Assembly: GCA_012719195.1 (NCBI GenBank)
Contig: JAAYAV010000413.1
Coordinates: forward strand, 1-5,541
DNA length: 5,541 nucleotides
DNA from: Anaerolineae bacterium
GTDB taxonomy: Bacteria > Chloroflexota > Anaerolineae > DRVO01
Direction: 5' to 3'
Of this stretch, positions 1-5,274 are shown piece after piece. A program made the translations under genes and the position numbers. Under the pieces are notes generated by a model, which was not told the DNA's origin, did no database searches, and saw nothing but the letters and a program-made list of their open reading frames with translations. Position 1 is the first letter of the stretch; each line of letters starts with the position of its first letter.

Positions 1-27
1 GGCGTCATCACGCAGATCGCCGAGTAA
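1..27 (+). CDS. tuf: Elongation factor Tu, C-terminal end (partial, 5' cut by window)
   Basis: Only the last eight codons and the TAA stop are inside the window; frame 1 reads GVITQIAE. The C-terminus of EF-Tu normally ends in a very similar string (GVVTKI-E type), and tuf commonly lies directly upstream of rpsJ at the junction of the str and S10 operons. EF-Tu is the GTPase that delivers aminoacyl-tRNA to the ribosomal A site. The call rests on this short tail plus the position, so it is well supported by context but not provable from eight residues. Only 24 bases separate the stop from the rpsJ start, so the two genes are probably on one transcript. Confidence 0.8.
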   Translation, partial: GVITQIAE

Positions 28-51
28 TCGATAGGCGGCTGGGGAAGGGAT

Positions 52-360
52 ATGGCTAGAGAGAGGATCAGGATCCGACTAAAGGCCTACGACCACAGGC
101 TCATTGACCAATCCGCCCAGCAGATCGTGGAAGCGGCGGAGCGGACGGGGGCGGCTGTGGCCGGCCCGGTGCCGCTGCCCACCAGGATCGAGCACTTCGC
201 GGTGATGCGGTCCCCGTTCATCGATAAGGACTCCCGGGAGCAGTTCGAGATTCGGACGCACAAGAGACTGATCGATGTACTCCGGCCGACCTCGAAGACT
301 ATCGATACGCTTATGCGCTTGAACCTGCCGGCCGGGGTCGATATCGAGATCAAGGTCTAG
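52..360 (+). CDS. rpsJ: 30S ribosomal protein S10 (NusE)
   Basis: The 102-residue product matches S10 along its whole length (family about 102-105 residues). It starts with the basic RIRIRLKAYDHRLID strand, has the PLPTR turn at 41-45, the conserved SPFIDKDSREQFEIRTHKR segment at 54-72, and ends in LMRLNLPAGVDIEIKV. S10 sits in the 30S head. In other bacteria it also acts as NusE, binding NusB in antitermination and NusG in transcription-translation coupling. ATG at 52 is preceded by a purine-rich GGGGAAGGGA run at 41-50, a moderate ribosome binding site. The gene opens the ribosomal-protein series 24 bases after tuf and is followed by a 47-base spacer before rplC. Residues F56 and I57 stand where E. 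coli has H56 and V57; this is ordinary variation between phyla. Confidence 0.99.
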   Translation: MARERIRIRLKAYDHRLIDQSAQQIVEAAERTGAAVAGPVPLPTRIEHFAVMRSPFIDKDSREQFEIRTHKRLIDVLRPTSKTIDTLMRLNLPAGVDIEIKV

Positions 361-397
361 GGCAACGGACTGATCCGGCGCTGCGGCAGCTCTCTTC

Positions 398-403
398 GAG
401 GTG
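398..403 (+). promoter_or_regulatory. Shine-Dalgarno of rplC, decides ATG over GTG
   Basis: GAGGTG matches part of the anti-Shine-Dalgarno complement. It lies four bases before the ATG at 408 but only one base before the in-frame GTG at 405. The GTG would add one residue (MMKGL). The spacing and the usual MKG-IG start of L3 favour ATG at 408. Confidence 0.7.
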
Positions 404-407
404 TGTG

Positions 408-1037
408 ATGAAAGGTTTGATCGGTAGGAAGGTAGGGATGACCCAGATGTTCACCGAGAACGGTGAGGTCGTTCCCGTGACGTTGATACAGGCTGGTCCC
501 TGCTATGTGACGCAGCGCAAGACTGAGGCCGTCGACGGGTACTCCGCCATACAGGTGGGCTACGAGGTCGTCCCGACCCGCAAGCTGTCCAAGGGGGAGC
601 AGGGGCATCTGAAAGAGTCCGGCGTCCCCAACGTTCGGCACCTGCGCGAGTTTCGGCTGAAGGGTGATGAGGCGTACGACCTGGGCCAGGTGCTGGATGT
701 GAGTCTCTTCAGCCCCGGCGAGCGTGTCGACGTAATCGGCACCACCAAGGGACGTGGCTTCGCCGGCGCGATGAAGCGGCACGGGTTCCACGGTGGGCCC
801 ATGACGCACGGTCAGTCCGACCGACAGCGGGCCGTGGGCAGCATCGGGGCCGGCACGACGCCGGGCCGGGTGAACAAAGGTATGCGTGGGCCCGGCCACA
901 TGGGGAACCAGCGCCTCACGGTGTCTGGGCTGAAGGTAGAGTTCGTTGATCCTGAACGGAATATCATAGGTGTCCGGGGTGGCGTGCCTGGGTCCGTTGA
1001 CGGCCTGGTGGTCATCAGAGCGGCCCGCAAGCAATAG
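408..1037 (+). CDS. rplC: 50S ribosomal protein L3
   Basis: The 209-residue product equals the length of E. coli L3. It opens with MKGLIGRKVGMTQMF, carries the family core KGRGFAGAMKRHGFHGG at 114-130, and continues with GSIGAGTTPGRV (144-155) and GHMGNQRLTV (163-172), ending in a GGVPGSVDGLVVI strand. L3 is an early-assembling 23S rRNA binder whose long central extension reaches toward the peptidyl-transferase centre; residues 114-170 form that extension. At position 150, where E. coli has the glutamine methylated by PrmB, this protein has threonine. An in-frame GTG directly before the ATG could add one residue. The TAG stop is 25 bases before rplD. Confidence 0.99.
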   Translation: MKGLIGRKVGMTQMFTENGEVVPVTLIQAGPCYVTQRKTEAVDGYSAIQVGYEVVPTRKLSKGEQGHLKESGVPNVRHLREFRLKGDEAYDLGQVLDVSLFSPGERVDVIGTTKGRGFAGAMKRHGFHGGPMTHGQSDRQRAVGSIGAGTTPGRVNKGMRGPGHMGNQRLTVSGLKVEFVDPERNIIGVRGGVPGSVDGLVVIRAARKQ

Positions 1038-1050
1038 CCACAGGCAGCCA

Positions 1051-1056
1051 GAGGAG
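1051..1056 (+). promoter_or_regulatory. Shine-Dalgarno of rplD, decides start at 1063
   Basis: GAGGAG lies six bases before ATG 1063. The reading frame stays open upstream to an ATG at 970, inside rplC, but the 31 extra residues have no L4 character and would need a start without a comparable site. Confidence 0.85.
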
Positions 1057-1062
1057 CTTGAG

Positions 1063-1716
1063 ATGCTGGTTCCGGTACACAACATGGAAGGCGAGGTCGT
1101 ATCCGAGAGAGAGCTTCCGGATGCTGTCTTCGGGGTAGAGCCGAATGAGGACCTGATGCACCAGGCCTTGGTCCGGCAGTTGGCCAACGCCCGCCTGGGC
1201 ACGCACTCGACCAAGACCCGGGCCGAGGTGAGGGGCGGTGGTCGTAAGCCCTGGAAGCAGAAGGGGCTGGGCCGCGCCCGTCACGGCAGCACGCGCTCTC
1301 CGATCTGGCGTCATGGCGGCGTGACCTTCGGGCCCAAGCCGCGTAGCTATGGCCAGGACCTGAACAAGAAGATGCGCCGGGCAGCGGTGCGGTCGGCCCT
1401 TAGCGTCAAGGCTCGCGACGGTCGGATCACCTTGGTTGAGGGGTTGAGCCCCGAGAGCCCGCGCACGCGCGAGTTGGCGCAGGCCTTTGGTCGCCTGAAC
1501 TTGGGCGACAACGTGCTGGTGGCAGTGGACCGGGCGGATCGTAACCTGGAGCTCGCCAGCCGCAACCTTGAGGGCGTGAAGGTCATTCGGGCCGGCTACC
1601 TTAACATTCGCGACCTGCTGAAGCACGAGCGTCTGCTCATGACGGTCGAGGCGCTGGAGGCGGTCGAAGTGTGGCTGGATCCGGACCGTTCCCGCGCAGT
1701 GGAGGCCCAGGCGTGA
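1063..1716 (+). CDS. rplD: 50S ribosomal protein L4
   Basis: The 217-residue product is slightly longer than E. coli L4 (201). The N-terminal strand is MLVPVHNMEGEVV, followed by the helix ending in LANARLGTHSTKTRAEV (about 39-56). Next comes the extended tunnel loop RGGGRKPWKQKGLGRARHG (57-75) and SPIWRHGGVTFGPKPRSY (79-96). The globular Rossmann-like part runs to about 206 and a short acidic tail follows. The loop forms one side of the narrow constriction of the nascent-peptide exit tunnel. Lys67 aligns with E. coli Lys63, whose change gives macrolide resistance, so the wild-type residue is present. In E. coli L4 also represses the S10 operon through a leader RNA; no such leader is seen here. 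The last four bases overlap the rplW start (GTGA), suggesting coupled translation. Confidence 0.99.
   Translation: MLVPVHNMEGEVVSERELPDAVFGVEPNEDLMHQALVRQLANARLGTHSTKTRAEVRGGGRKPWKQKGLGRARHGSTRSPIWRHGGVTFGPKPRSYGQDLNKKMRRAAVRSALSVKARDGRITLVEGLSPESPRTRELAQAFGRLNLGDNVLVAVDRADRNLELASRNLEGVKVIRAGYLNIRDLLKHERLLMTVEALEAVEVWLDPDRSRAVEAQA
1701..1705 (+). promoter_or_regulatory. Shine-Dalgarno of rplW, inside the end of rplD
   Basis: GGAGG sits seven bases before GTG 1713. It fixes the GTG as the start, although an ATG at 1671 lies upstream in the same frame; the extra 14 residues (rich in Gly and Pro) do not look like L23. Confidence 0.8.
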
Positions 1717-2000
1717 ATATCTATGAGGTGATTCGTCGTCCGCTAGCCACAGAGAAGAGCTACTCCCTGCGCAGCGACGACAAGTACGTGTTCGAGATAC
1801 ATGAGGACGCCACCAAGATCGAGGTGAAGCAGGCCGTTGAGGCTCTCTTCGATGTCAGTGTGGAGCAGGTCAACGTGCTCAGCGTGCCCGCCAAGAGGCG
1901 TCGCGCAGGGCGGCGGTGGATAGTGAGCCGTCCGGCTCAGCGCAAGGCCGTCGTGAAGTTGGCTGCGGGCCAGTCCATCCGGGCGCTGGAAACGGTCTAG
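1713..2000 (+). CDS. rplW: 50S ribosomal protein L23
   Basis: The 95-residue product has the L23 length and fold signs: IYEVIRRPLATEKSY (3-17), the YVFEIHEDATKIEVKQAVE helix region (25-43), LFDVSVEQVNVL (45-56), and a C-terminal AVVKLAAGQSI strand. L23 surrounds the peptide tunnel exit and docks trigger factor and SRP. Glu14 corresponds to E. coli Glu18, the trigger-factor contact, and is conserved. It starts with GTG overlapping the rplD stop. The stretch 61-78 (KRRRAGRRWIVSRPAQRK) is strongly basic but lacks the usual GRRPDWKKA-like pattern, so this tunnel-facing loop is divergent although the flanking strands are normal. A 39-base spacer leads to rplB. Confidence 0.98.
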   Translation: MNIYEVIRRPLATEKSYSLRSDDKYVFEIHEDATKIEVKQAVEALFDVSVEQVNVLSVPAKRRRAGRRWIVSRPAQRKAVVKLAAGQSIRALETV

Positions 2001-2026
2001 TCGGGACCAGAAGGCCGCGAAGAGTA

Positions 2027-2032
2027 GAGGAG
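2027..2032 (+). promoter_or_regulatory. Shine-Dalgarno of rplB
   Basis: GAGGAG ends seven bases before the ATG at 2040. The rest of the 39-base rplW-rplB spacer shows no other element. Confidence 0.8.
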
Positions 2033-2039
2033 TTCACAG

Positions 2040-2876
2040 ATGCCAGTGAAGATATACCGGCCTACTTCTCCCGGTAGACGTGACACGAGCGTGTCTACTT
2101 TTGAGGAGATCACCACCACAGTGCCGGAGCGGTCGCTGCTGCGGTCGCTGACGAAGAGTGGTGGTCGGAGTAGTGGGCGCATCGCGGTGAGGCACCGCGG
2201 CGGCGGTCATAAGCGAAAGTATCGTGTCATCGATTTCCGGCGCGACAAGTTCGGAGTCCCGGCGCGGGTGGCTACCATTGAGTACGACCCGAACCGGTCG
2301 GCGCGCATCGCTCTGCTCGTCTACGCCGACGGCGAGAAGCGCTACATCGTGGCTCCTCTCGGCCTGCGGGTGGGCGCCACCGTCAGTTCGGGTGCCGGTT
2401 CGGAGGTGCGCGTAGGCAACAGTCTGCCGGTGTCTAGCCTTCCGCTGGGTACCGTGGTGCACAACATCGAGTTGCAGCCCGGGCGCGGTGGACAGATGGT
2501 GCGGGCCGCGGGGACGAGTGCCCAGGTATTGGCCAAGGAAGGCGACTATGCCCACATACGTCTCCCCAGCGGCGAAGTCCGCCTGGTGCGGCTCGAGTGC
2601 TCTGCCACCGTCGGTCAGGTGGGTAACGAGGAGCACGCGAACGTGCGTCTGGGTAAGGCTGGGCGCAAGCGTTGGCTCGGTCGCCGGCCCGAGGTGCGTG
2701 GCTCGGCTATGAACCCGCGCGATCATCCTCACGGTGGTGGTGAGGGTCGCTCGCCGGTGGGCAAACCCGGGCCCAGAACGCCCTGGGGCAAGCCTACGCT
2801 GGGCTACCGGACCCGCAGGCAGAAGCGCACGGACAAGTACATCCTTCGCCGGCGCGGCAAGGGCCGCGGCCGGTAG
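2040..2876 (+). CDS. rplB: 50S ribosomal protein L2
   Basis: The 278-residue product matches full-length L2 (usually 273-280). It begins MPVKIYRPTSPGRRDTSVSTF and carries the RNA-binding segment GRIAVRHRGGGHKRKYRVIDFRR (46-68). The central beta-barrel includes IEYDPNRSARIALL (85-98), APLGLRVG (109-116) and IELQPGRGGQMVRAAGT (147-163). The C-terminal signature AMNPRDHPHGGGEG spans 223-236. His229, implicated in peptidyl-transferase activity and subunit association in E. coli, falls at exactly residue 229. The strongly basic tail ends RRRGKGRGR. L2 is a primary 23S rRNA binder that also forms intersubunit bridges. Two in-frame TAG codons in a row (2874-2879) end the gene. The spacer to rpsS is 42 bases. 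Confidence 0.99.
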   Translation: MPVKIYRPTSPGRRDTSVSTFEEITTTVPERSLLRSLTKSGGRSSGRIAVRHRGGGHKRKYRVIDFRRDKFGVPARVATIEYDPNRSARIALLVYADGEKRYIVAPLGLRVGATVSSGAGSEVRVGNSLPVSSLPLGTVVHNIELQPGRGGQMVRAAGTSAQVLAKEGDYAHIRLPSGEVRLVRLECSATVGQVGNEEHANVRLGKAGRKRWLGRRPEVRGSAMNPRDHPHGGGEGRSPVGKPGPRTPWGKPTLGYRTRRQKRTDKYILRRRGKGRGR

Positions 2877-2887
2877 TAGAGGGGCTC

Positions 2888-2903
2888 CCGCCGGTAACGG
2901 TGG
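2888..2903 (+). other. Possible RNA hairpin with GTAA (GNRA) loop before rpsS
   Basis: CCGCCG (2888-2893) can pair with CGGTGG (2898-2903), giving six pairs with one G-U wobble, closed by a GTAA tetraloop of the GNRA class. Its foot lies three bases before the AGGAGG ribosome binding site of rpsS. There is no T-run after it, so it is not an intrinsic terminator. A role is not known; it could limit or help access to the rpsS site, or be chance in a GC-rich spacer. Confidence 0.4.
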
Positions 2904-2906
2904 TCT

Positions 2907-2912
2907 AGGAGG
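2907..2912 (+). promoter_or_regulatory. Perfect Shine-Dalgarno AGGAGG of rpsS
   Basis: A full AGGAGG lies six bases before GTG 2919. It compensates for the weaker GTG start and fixes it, since no other start in this frame would give the normal MTRSLKKGP beginning of S19. Confidence 0.88.
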
Positions 2913-2918
2913 GAACGA

Positions 2919-3200
2919 GTGACGAGATCTCTGAAGAAGGGACCTTACATAGACGAGAAGCTCCTCGCCAAGGTGGAGGAGATGAACCGGACCGGGGAAC
3001 GTCGAGTGCTGCGGACGTGGTCTCGCACTTCGACAGTCTTCCCGCAGATGGTTGGTCACACGGTTGCGGTTCACGACGGCCGCCGTCATGTGCCCGTGTA
3101 CATCACCGAGAACATGGTCGGCCACAAGCTGGGTGAGTTTGCCCCGACGCGGCTGTTTCGTGGGCATCTCGGTCGTGATCGCCGCGCCGTGCGCCGCTGA
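2919..3200 (+). CDS. rpsS: 30S ribosomal protein S19
   Basis: The 93-residue product is typical S19 (about 88-95). It has the start TRSLKKGPYIDEKLL (2-16), the TWSRTSTVFPQMVGHTVAVH segment (33-52), and the family signature VPVYITENMVGHKLGEFAPT (58-77), followed by RLFRGHLGRDRR. S19 sits at the top of the 30S head, pairs with S13 and contributes to bridges with the 50S subunit near the A-site tRNA. The start is GTG behind a perfect ribosome binding site. The stop TGA is the beginning of a TGAGG string that probably serves as the ribosome binding site of rplV nine bases on, so translation of the pair is likely coupled. Confidence 0.99.
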   Translation: MTRSLKKGPYIDEKLLAKVEEMNRTGERRVLRTWSRTSTVFPQMVGHTVAVHDGRRHVPVYITENMVGHKLGEFAPTRLFRGHLGRDRRAVRR

Positions 3201-3202
3201 GG
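3199..3202 (+). promoter_or_regulatory. Probable weak Shine-Dalgarno of rplV overlapping the rpsS stop
   Basis: GAGG shares its first two bases with the rpsS TGA and ends seven bases before ATG 3210. Only four bases match, so rplV may depend on ribosomes finishing rpsS. Confidence 0.5.
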
Positions 3203-3209
3203 TTAAGAG

Positions 3210-3557
3210 ATGTACCAGGACGGATATCAAGCGGTTCAGAAGTACGTGGGCATATCGGCCCAGAAAGTACGCCTGGTAGTGGATCAGGTTCGCGGCATGC
3301 CGGCGCAAGAGGCGCTGGAGCTGCTGCAGTTCATGACCCAGGGCGCGGCCTTGTCGGTATCGAAGGCCATTAGGAGCGCGATGGCGAACGCCGAAAACAA
3401 CTTCGGCGCCGATCCGGAGGCTCTCGTGGTGGCGGAGATCACCGCCGATGAAGGACCGACCAGGCGGTGGCGCCGGTTTGGGGCTCGCGGTCGGTGGAAG
3501 CCGATCCTGCGGCGGTCCAGCCACATCAAGGTTGTGTTGAGTGAGCGGCCTCAGTAA
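3210..3557 (+). CDS. rplV: 50S ribosomal protein L22
   Basis: The 115-residue product has the L22 pattern: KYVGISAQKVRLVVDQVRG (11-29), EALELLQFMTQGAALSVSKA (34-53), IRSAMANAENNF (54-65), and the C-terminal strand SSHIKVVLSE (103-112). Between these, residues about 82-100 form the long beta-hairpin that lines the nascent-peptide tunnel opposite L4. In this protein the hairpin reads GPTRRWRRFGARGRWKPILR, whereas the family usually has a K-R-x-x-P-R-A-x-G-R-A type tip; two tryptophans (87 and 96) and a Gly in place of the usual Arg after the proline position are unusual. The N-terminal motif has Ala where SP-K is common. Identity is secure from length, core motifs and position between rpsS and rpsC. 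Confidence 0.98.
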   Translation: MYQDGYQAVQKYVGISAQKVRLVVDQVRGMPAQEALELLQFMTQGAALSVSKAIRSAMANAENNFGADPEALVVAEITADEGPTRRWRRFGARGRWKPILRRSSHIKVVLSERPQ

Positions 3558-3580
3558 CTGTGGGCCGACGGACTGTGGGC
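3557..3580 (+). repeat. Direct repeat of 9 bases in the rplV-rpsC spacer
   Basis: ACTGTGGGC occurs at 3557-3565 and again at 3572-3580, a period of 15 bases. The first copy begins on the last base of the rplV stop. It may be a small tandem duplication that lengthened the spacer. No function is evident. Confidence 0.6.
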
Positions 3581-3590
3581 TAGATAGAGA

Positions 3591-3596
3591 GGGAGG
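3591..3596 (+). promoter_or_regulatory. Shine-Dalgarno of rpsC, supports the TTG start
   Basis: GGGAGG lies eight bases before TTG 3605. The spacing and the conserved GRKVHP beginning of S3 directly after the TTG make this the start. Confidence 0.82.
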
Positions 3597-3604
3597 CAGC
3601 GGAC

Positions 3605-4282
3605 TTGGGTAGGAAGGTACATCCCTACGGCTTCCGGATTGGGGTAGTGAATGACTGGCGGGCTCGCTGGTTTGCGGATAAGGACAAGAACTACCGCGAC
3701 CAACTGCTCGAGGACCTGCGCATTCGCAGGCTGATCGGCACGCAGCTAAGAAGCGCTGCTGTGGCGGCCGTGGACATCGAGCGGTTCCCGAATCAGATCT
3801 CGATTGCCATTCACACCGCCCGGCCCGGGATCGTCATCGGGCGCAAGGGCGCTATCGTAAATGCGCTGCGGCAGCAGCTAGAGGACCTCACCGGCAAGCA
3901 CGTGCGGCTGGATGTGCAGGAGATCCGGGACCCCGATCTCCAGGCGCTGTTGGTGGCCCAGAATATCGCCGAGCAGCTGGAACGCCGTGTGAGCTTCCGG
4001 CGAGCGGTGCGGCAGGCCATGCAGCGCTCCTCTCGAGCCGGGGCAGAAGGTGTAATGGTGCGCGTGGCCGGTCGTCTGTCGGGTGCCGACATGGGCCGCA
4101 CTGAGAGCATGCGCGAGGGACGTATTCCTCGCAATACCTTGCGCGCGAAGATCGATTACGGTCAGGCTGAGGCGCTGACCACCTTCGGGATCACCGGCGT
4201 CAAGGTGTGGATCTACAAGGGTGAGGTCATGCCCGAGGTCAAGCATCCGGGTGTTGGTGAGGCGGTTGGGGCAGGCGCATAG
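3605..4282 (+). CDS. rpsC: 30S ribosomal protein S3
   Basis: The 225-residue product is full-length S3. The start GRKVHPYGFRIGV (2-14) is diagnostic. The KH type II RNA-binding domain includes GIVIGRKGAIVNALR (75-89), with the GxxG loop GRKG at 79-82. The C-terminal domain has VAQNIAEQLERRVSFRRAVRQ (117-137), GRLSGADMGRTE (157-168), REGRIPRNTLRAKIDYG (171-187) and TTFGITGVKVWIYKGE (193-208). S3 lies on the solvent side of the 30S head, lines the mRNA entry channel with S4 and S5, and takes part in helicase activity on mRNA. Translation starts at TTG, the rarest of the three common starts, but the ribosome binding site is good and the family start matches, so the call is firm. A 39-base spacer leads to rplP. 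Confidence 0.99.
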   Translation: MGRKVHPYGFRIGVVNDWRARWFADKDKNYRDQLLEDLRIRRLIGTQLRSAAVAAVDIERFPNQISIAIHTARPGIVIGRKGAIVNALRQQLEDLTGKHVRLDVQEIRDPDLQALLVAQNIAEQLERRVSFRRAVRQAMQRSSRAGAEGVMVRVAGRLSGADMGRTESMREGRIPRNTLRAKIDYGQAEALTTFGITGVKVWIYKGEVMPEVKHPGVGEAVGAGA

Positions 4283-4321
4283 CGCTGTCTAGTACGCCGG
4301 ATTATTGGGAGAGAAGACGCT

Positions 4322-4762
4322 ATGTTGATGCCTAAGCGTGTCAAGTATAGAAAGCAGCAGCGCGGGCGCCGGGATGGACTGGCCACTCGAGGCACGACCG
4401 TTGCCTTCGGTGAGTACGGCCTGCAGGCGACTGAGGCCTGTTGGATGACCAGCCGCCAGATCGAAGCGGCCCGCCGTGTCATCGTCCGGTACATCCGGCG
4501 TGGCGGCCGCATGTGGACACGGGTATTCCCGGACAAGCCCGTGACCAAGAAGGCTGCCGAGACCCGCATGGGTGGCGGCAAGGGTGCGGTTGATGAGTGG
4601 GTGTCCGTGGTGCAGCCCGGTCGAGTTCTGTTTGAGCTCGGTGGGGTGGATGAGGACACGGCACGCGAGGCCTTCAAGCAGGCGTCGGCCAAGCTCTCCA
4701 TCAGCACTCAGTTCCTGGTCAAGACCGACCAGATAACCGGGACTAAGGTGGCGGGGGCATGA
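4322..4762 (+). CDS. rplP: 50S ribosomal protein L16
   Basis: The 146-residue product matches L16 (about 137-145). It begins MLMPKRVKYRKQQRGR, contains FGEYGLQATE (29-38), the signature TSRQIEAARRVIVRYIRRGG (43-62), RVFPDKPVTKK (67-77), RMGGGKGAVDEWV (82-94), and VLFELGGVDEDTAREAFKQA (102-121). L16 binds near the A site and helps position the acceptor arm of tRNA. Arg82 aligns with E. coli Arg81, the residue hydroxylated by YcfD/RoxA; whether it is modified here cannot be told. ATG 4322 is preferred to ATG 4328 because the GGGAGAG at 4307-4313 ends eight bases before it and MLMPKR is the usual beginning. The stop overlaps the rpmC start as ATGA. Confidence 0.99.
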   Translation: MLMPKRVKYRKQQRGRRDGLATRGTTVAFGEYGLQATEACWMTSRQIEAARRVIVRYIRRGGRMWTRVFPDKPVTKKAAETRMGGGKGAVDEWVSVVQPGRVLFELGGVDEDTAREAFKQASAKLSISTQFLVKTDQITGTKVAGA

Positions 4763-4971
4763 AGAGTTCAGAAGTGCGGGACCGCAACAACGACGAGCTG
4801 CGACGATCCCTGGACGAAGCCCATCGGGAGCTGTTCAACCTTCGCTTCCAGGCTGCCTCGGGCCAGTTGGCTGATGTGCATCGTATGCGGGCAGTTCGGA
4901 AGGACATTGCACGGATCAAGACCGTGCTGAAGGAACGGCAGATGGTGGCCGCGGCCTCGGAGGGACAATGA
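4759..4971 (+). CDS. rpmC: 50S ribosomal protein L29
   Basis: The 70-residue product has the helical-hairpin L29 pattern: MKSSEVRDRNNDELRRSLDE (1-20), the conserved ELFNLRFQAASGQL (24-37), and the second helix RMRAVRKDIARIKTVLKER (42-60), followed by a short tail MVAAASEGQ. L29 binds 23S rRNA beside L23 at the tunnel exit and is part of the docking area for trigger factor and SRP. It overlaps rplP by ATGA at the front and rpsQ by ATGA at the back, so all three are likely translated in a coupled manner. A partial ribosome binding site AGGTG at 4746-4750, inside rplP, has eight bases of spacing. Confidence 0.98.
   Translation: MKSSEVRDRNNDELRRSLDEAHRELFNLRFQAASGQLADVHRMRAVRKDIARIKTVLKERQMVAAASEGQ
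4959..4963 (+). promoter_or_regulatory. Shine-Dalgarno of rpsQ, inside rpmC
   Basis: GGAGG lies four bases before ATG 4968, a rather short spacing. Together with the ATGA overlap it supports the start at 4968. Confidence 0.7.
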
Positions 4972-5231
4972 GAGAGCGCCGGCGTATCGTTACGGGCGTA
5001 GTTACCAGCAACAAGATGGAACAGACCGTGGTGGTGAAGGTGGAGCGATCCTACCGTCATCCGCTCTACGGTAAGGTAGTCAGAAGCCACCGGAAGTACG
5101 TGGCACATGATTCCGGCAACGACTGCCGGGTCGGCGACACCGTGAGCATTCGCGAGAGCCGGCCGCTGAGCAAGACCAAGCGTTGGGTGGTCGAGCAGAT
5201 CATCAATCGCGAGGAACTTCCGGGTCAGTAG
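4968..5231 (+). CDS. rpsQ: 30S ribosomal protein S17
   Basis: The 87-residue product is a typical bacterial S17 with an OB-fold. Recognisable parts are RRIVTGVVTSNKMEQTVVVK (5-24), the tip YRHPLYGKVVRSHRKYVAHD (29-48), and the family signature GDTVSIRESRPLSKTKRW (56-73). S17 is a primary 16S rRNA binder acting early in 30S assembly. The N-terminus is short and basic (MRERRR), as is usual. It ends the chain of overlapping genes rplP-rpmC-rpsQ. In E. coli this gene is the last one of the S10 operon; the 47-base gap that follows is where the spc operon would begin. Confidence 0.99.
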   Translation: MRERRRIVTGVVTSNKMEQTVVVKVERSYRHPLYGKVVRSHRKYVAHDSGNDCRVGDTVSIRESRPLSKTKRWVVEQIINREELPGQ

Positions 5232-5264
5232 TCTGACAATATCGTGCCTGTGGGCGCGTTATTC

Positions 5265-5274
5265 GAGGTAGGTG
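5265..5274 (+). promoter_or_regulatory. Shine-Dalgarno region of rplN
   Basis: GAGGT at 5265-5269 lies nine bases before ATG 5279, and an overlapping downstream AGGTG at 5270-5274 lies four bases before it. Either can serve; both point to the same ATG, which gives the normal MIQQES beginning of L14. Confidence 0.65.

Noticed and set aside
380..390. GCTGCGGCAGC inverted repeat before rplC as a terminator or operator
   Set aside because: The stem is only four to five pairs with a loop of one to three bases and there is no T-run after it; not distinguishable from chance.
970..1062. An N-terminal extension of L4 starting at ATG 970
   Set aside because: It lies within rplC, its residues do not resemble L4, and a good ribosome binding site precedes ATG 1063.
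357..1214. A 285-codon open frame on the minus strand
   Set aside because: It is antisense to rplC and the start of rplD, has no recognisable motif and has the composition of a shadow frame.
2034..3524. A 496-codon open frame on the minus strand
   Set aside because: It runs opposite to three certain ribosomal-protein genes (rplB, rpsS, rplV), shows low-complexity His/Arg/Pro-rich sequence and no recognisable domain; such frames arise from codon bias in GC-rich genes.
5233..5263. CTGACA ... GTTATT as a sigma-70 promoter for the spc genes
   Set aside because: The spacing is 19 bases and the -10 match is poor; kept only as a question in the findings.
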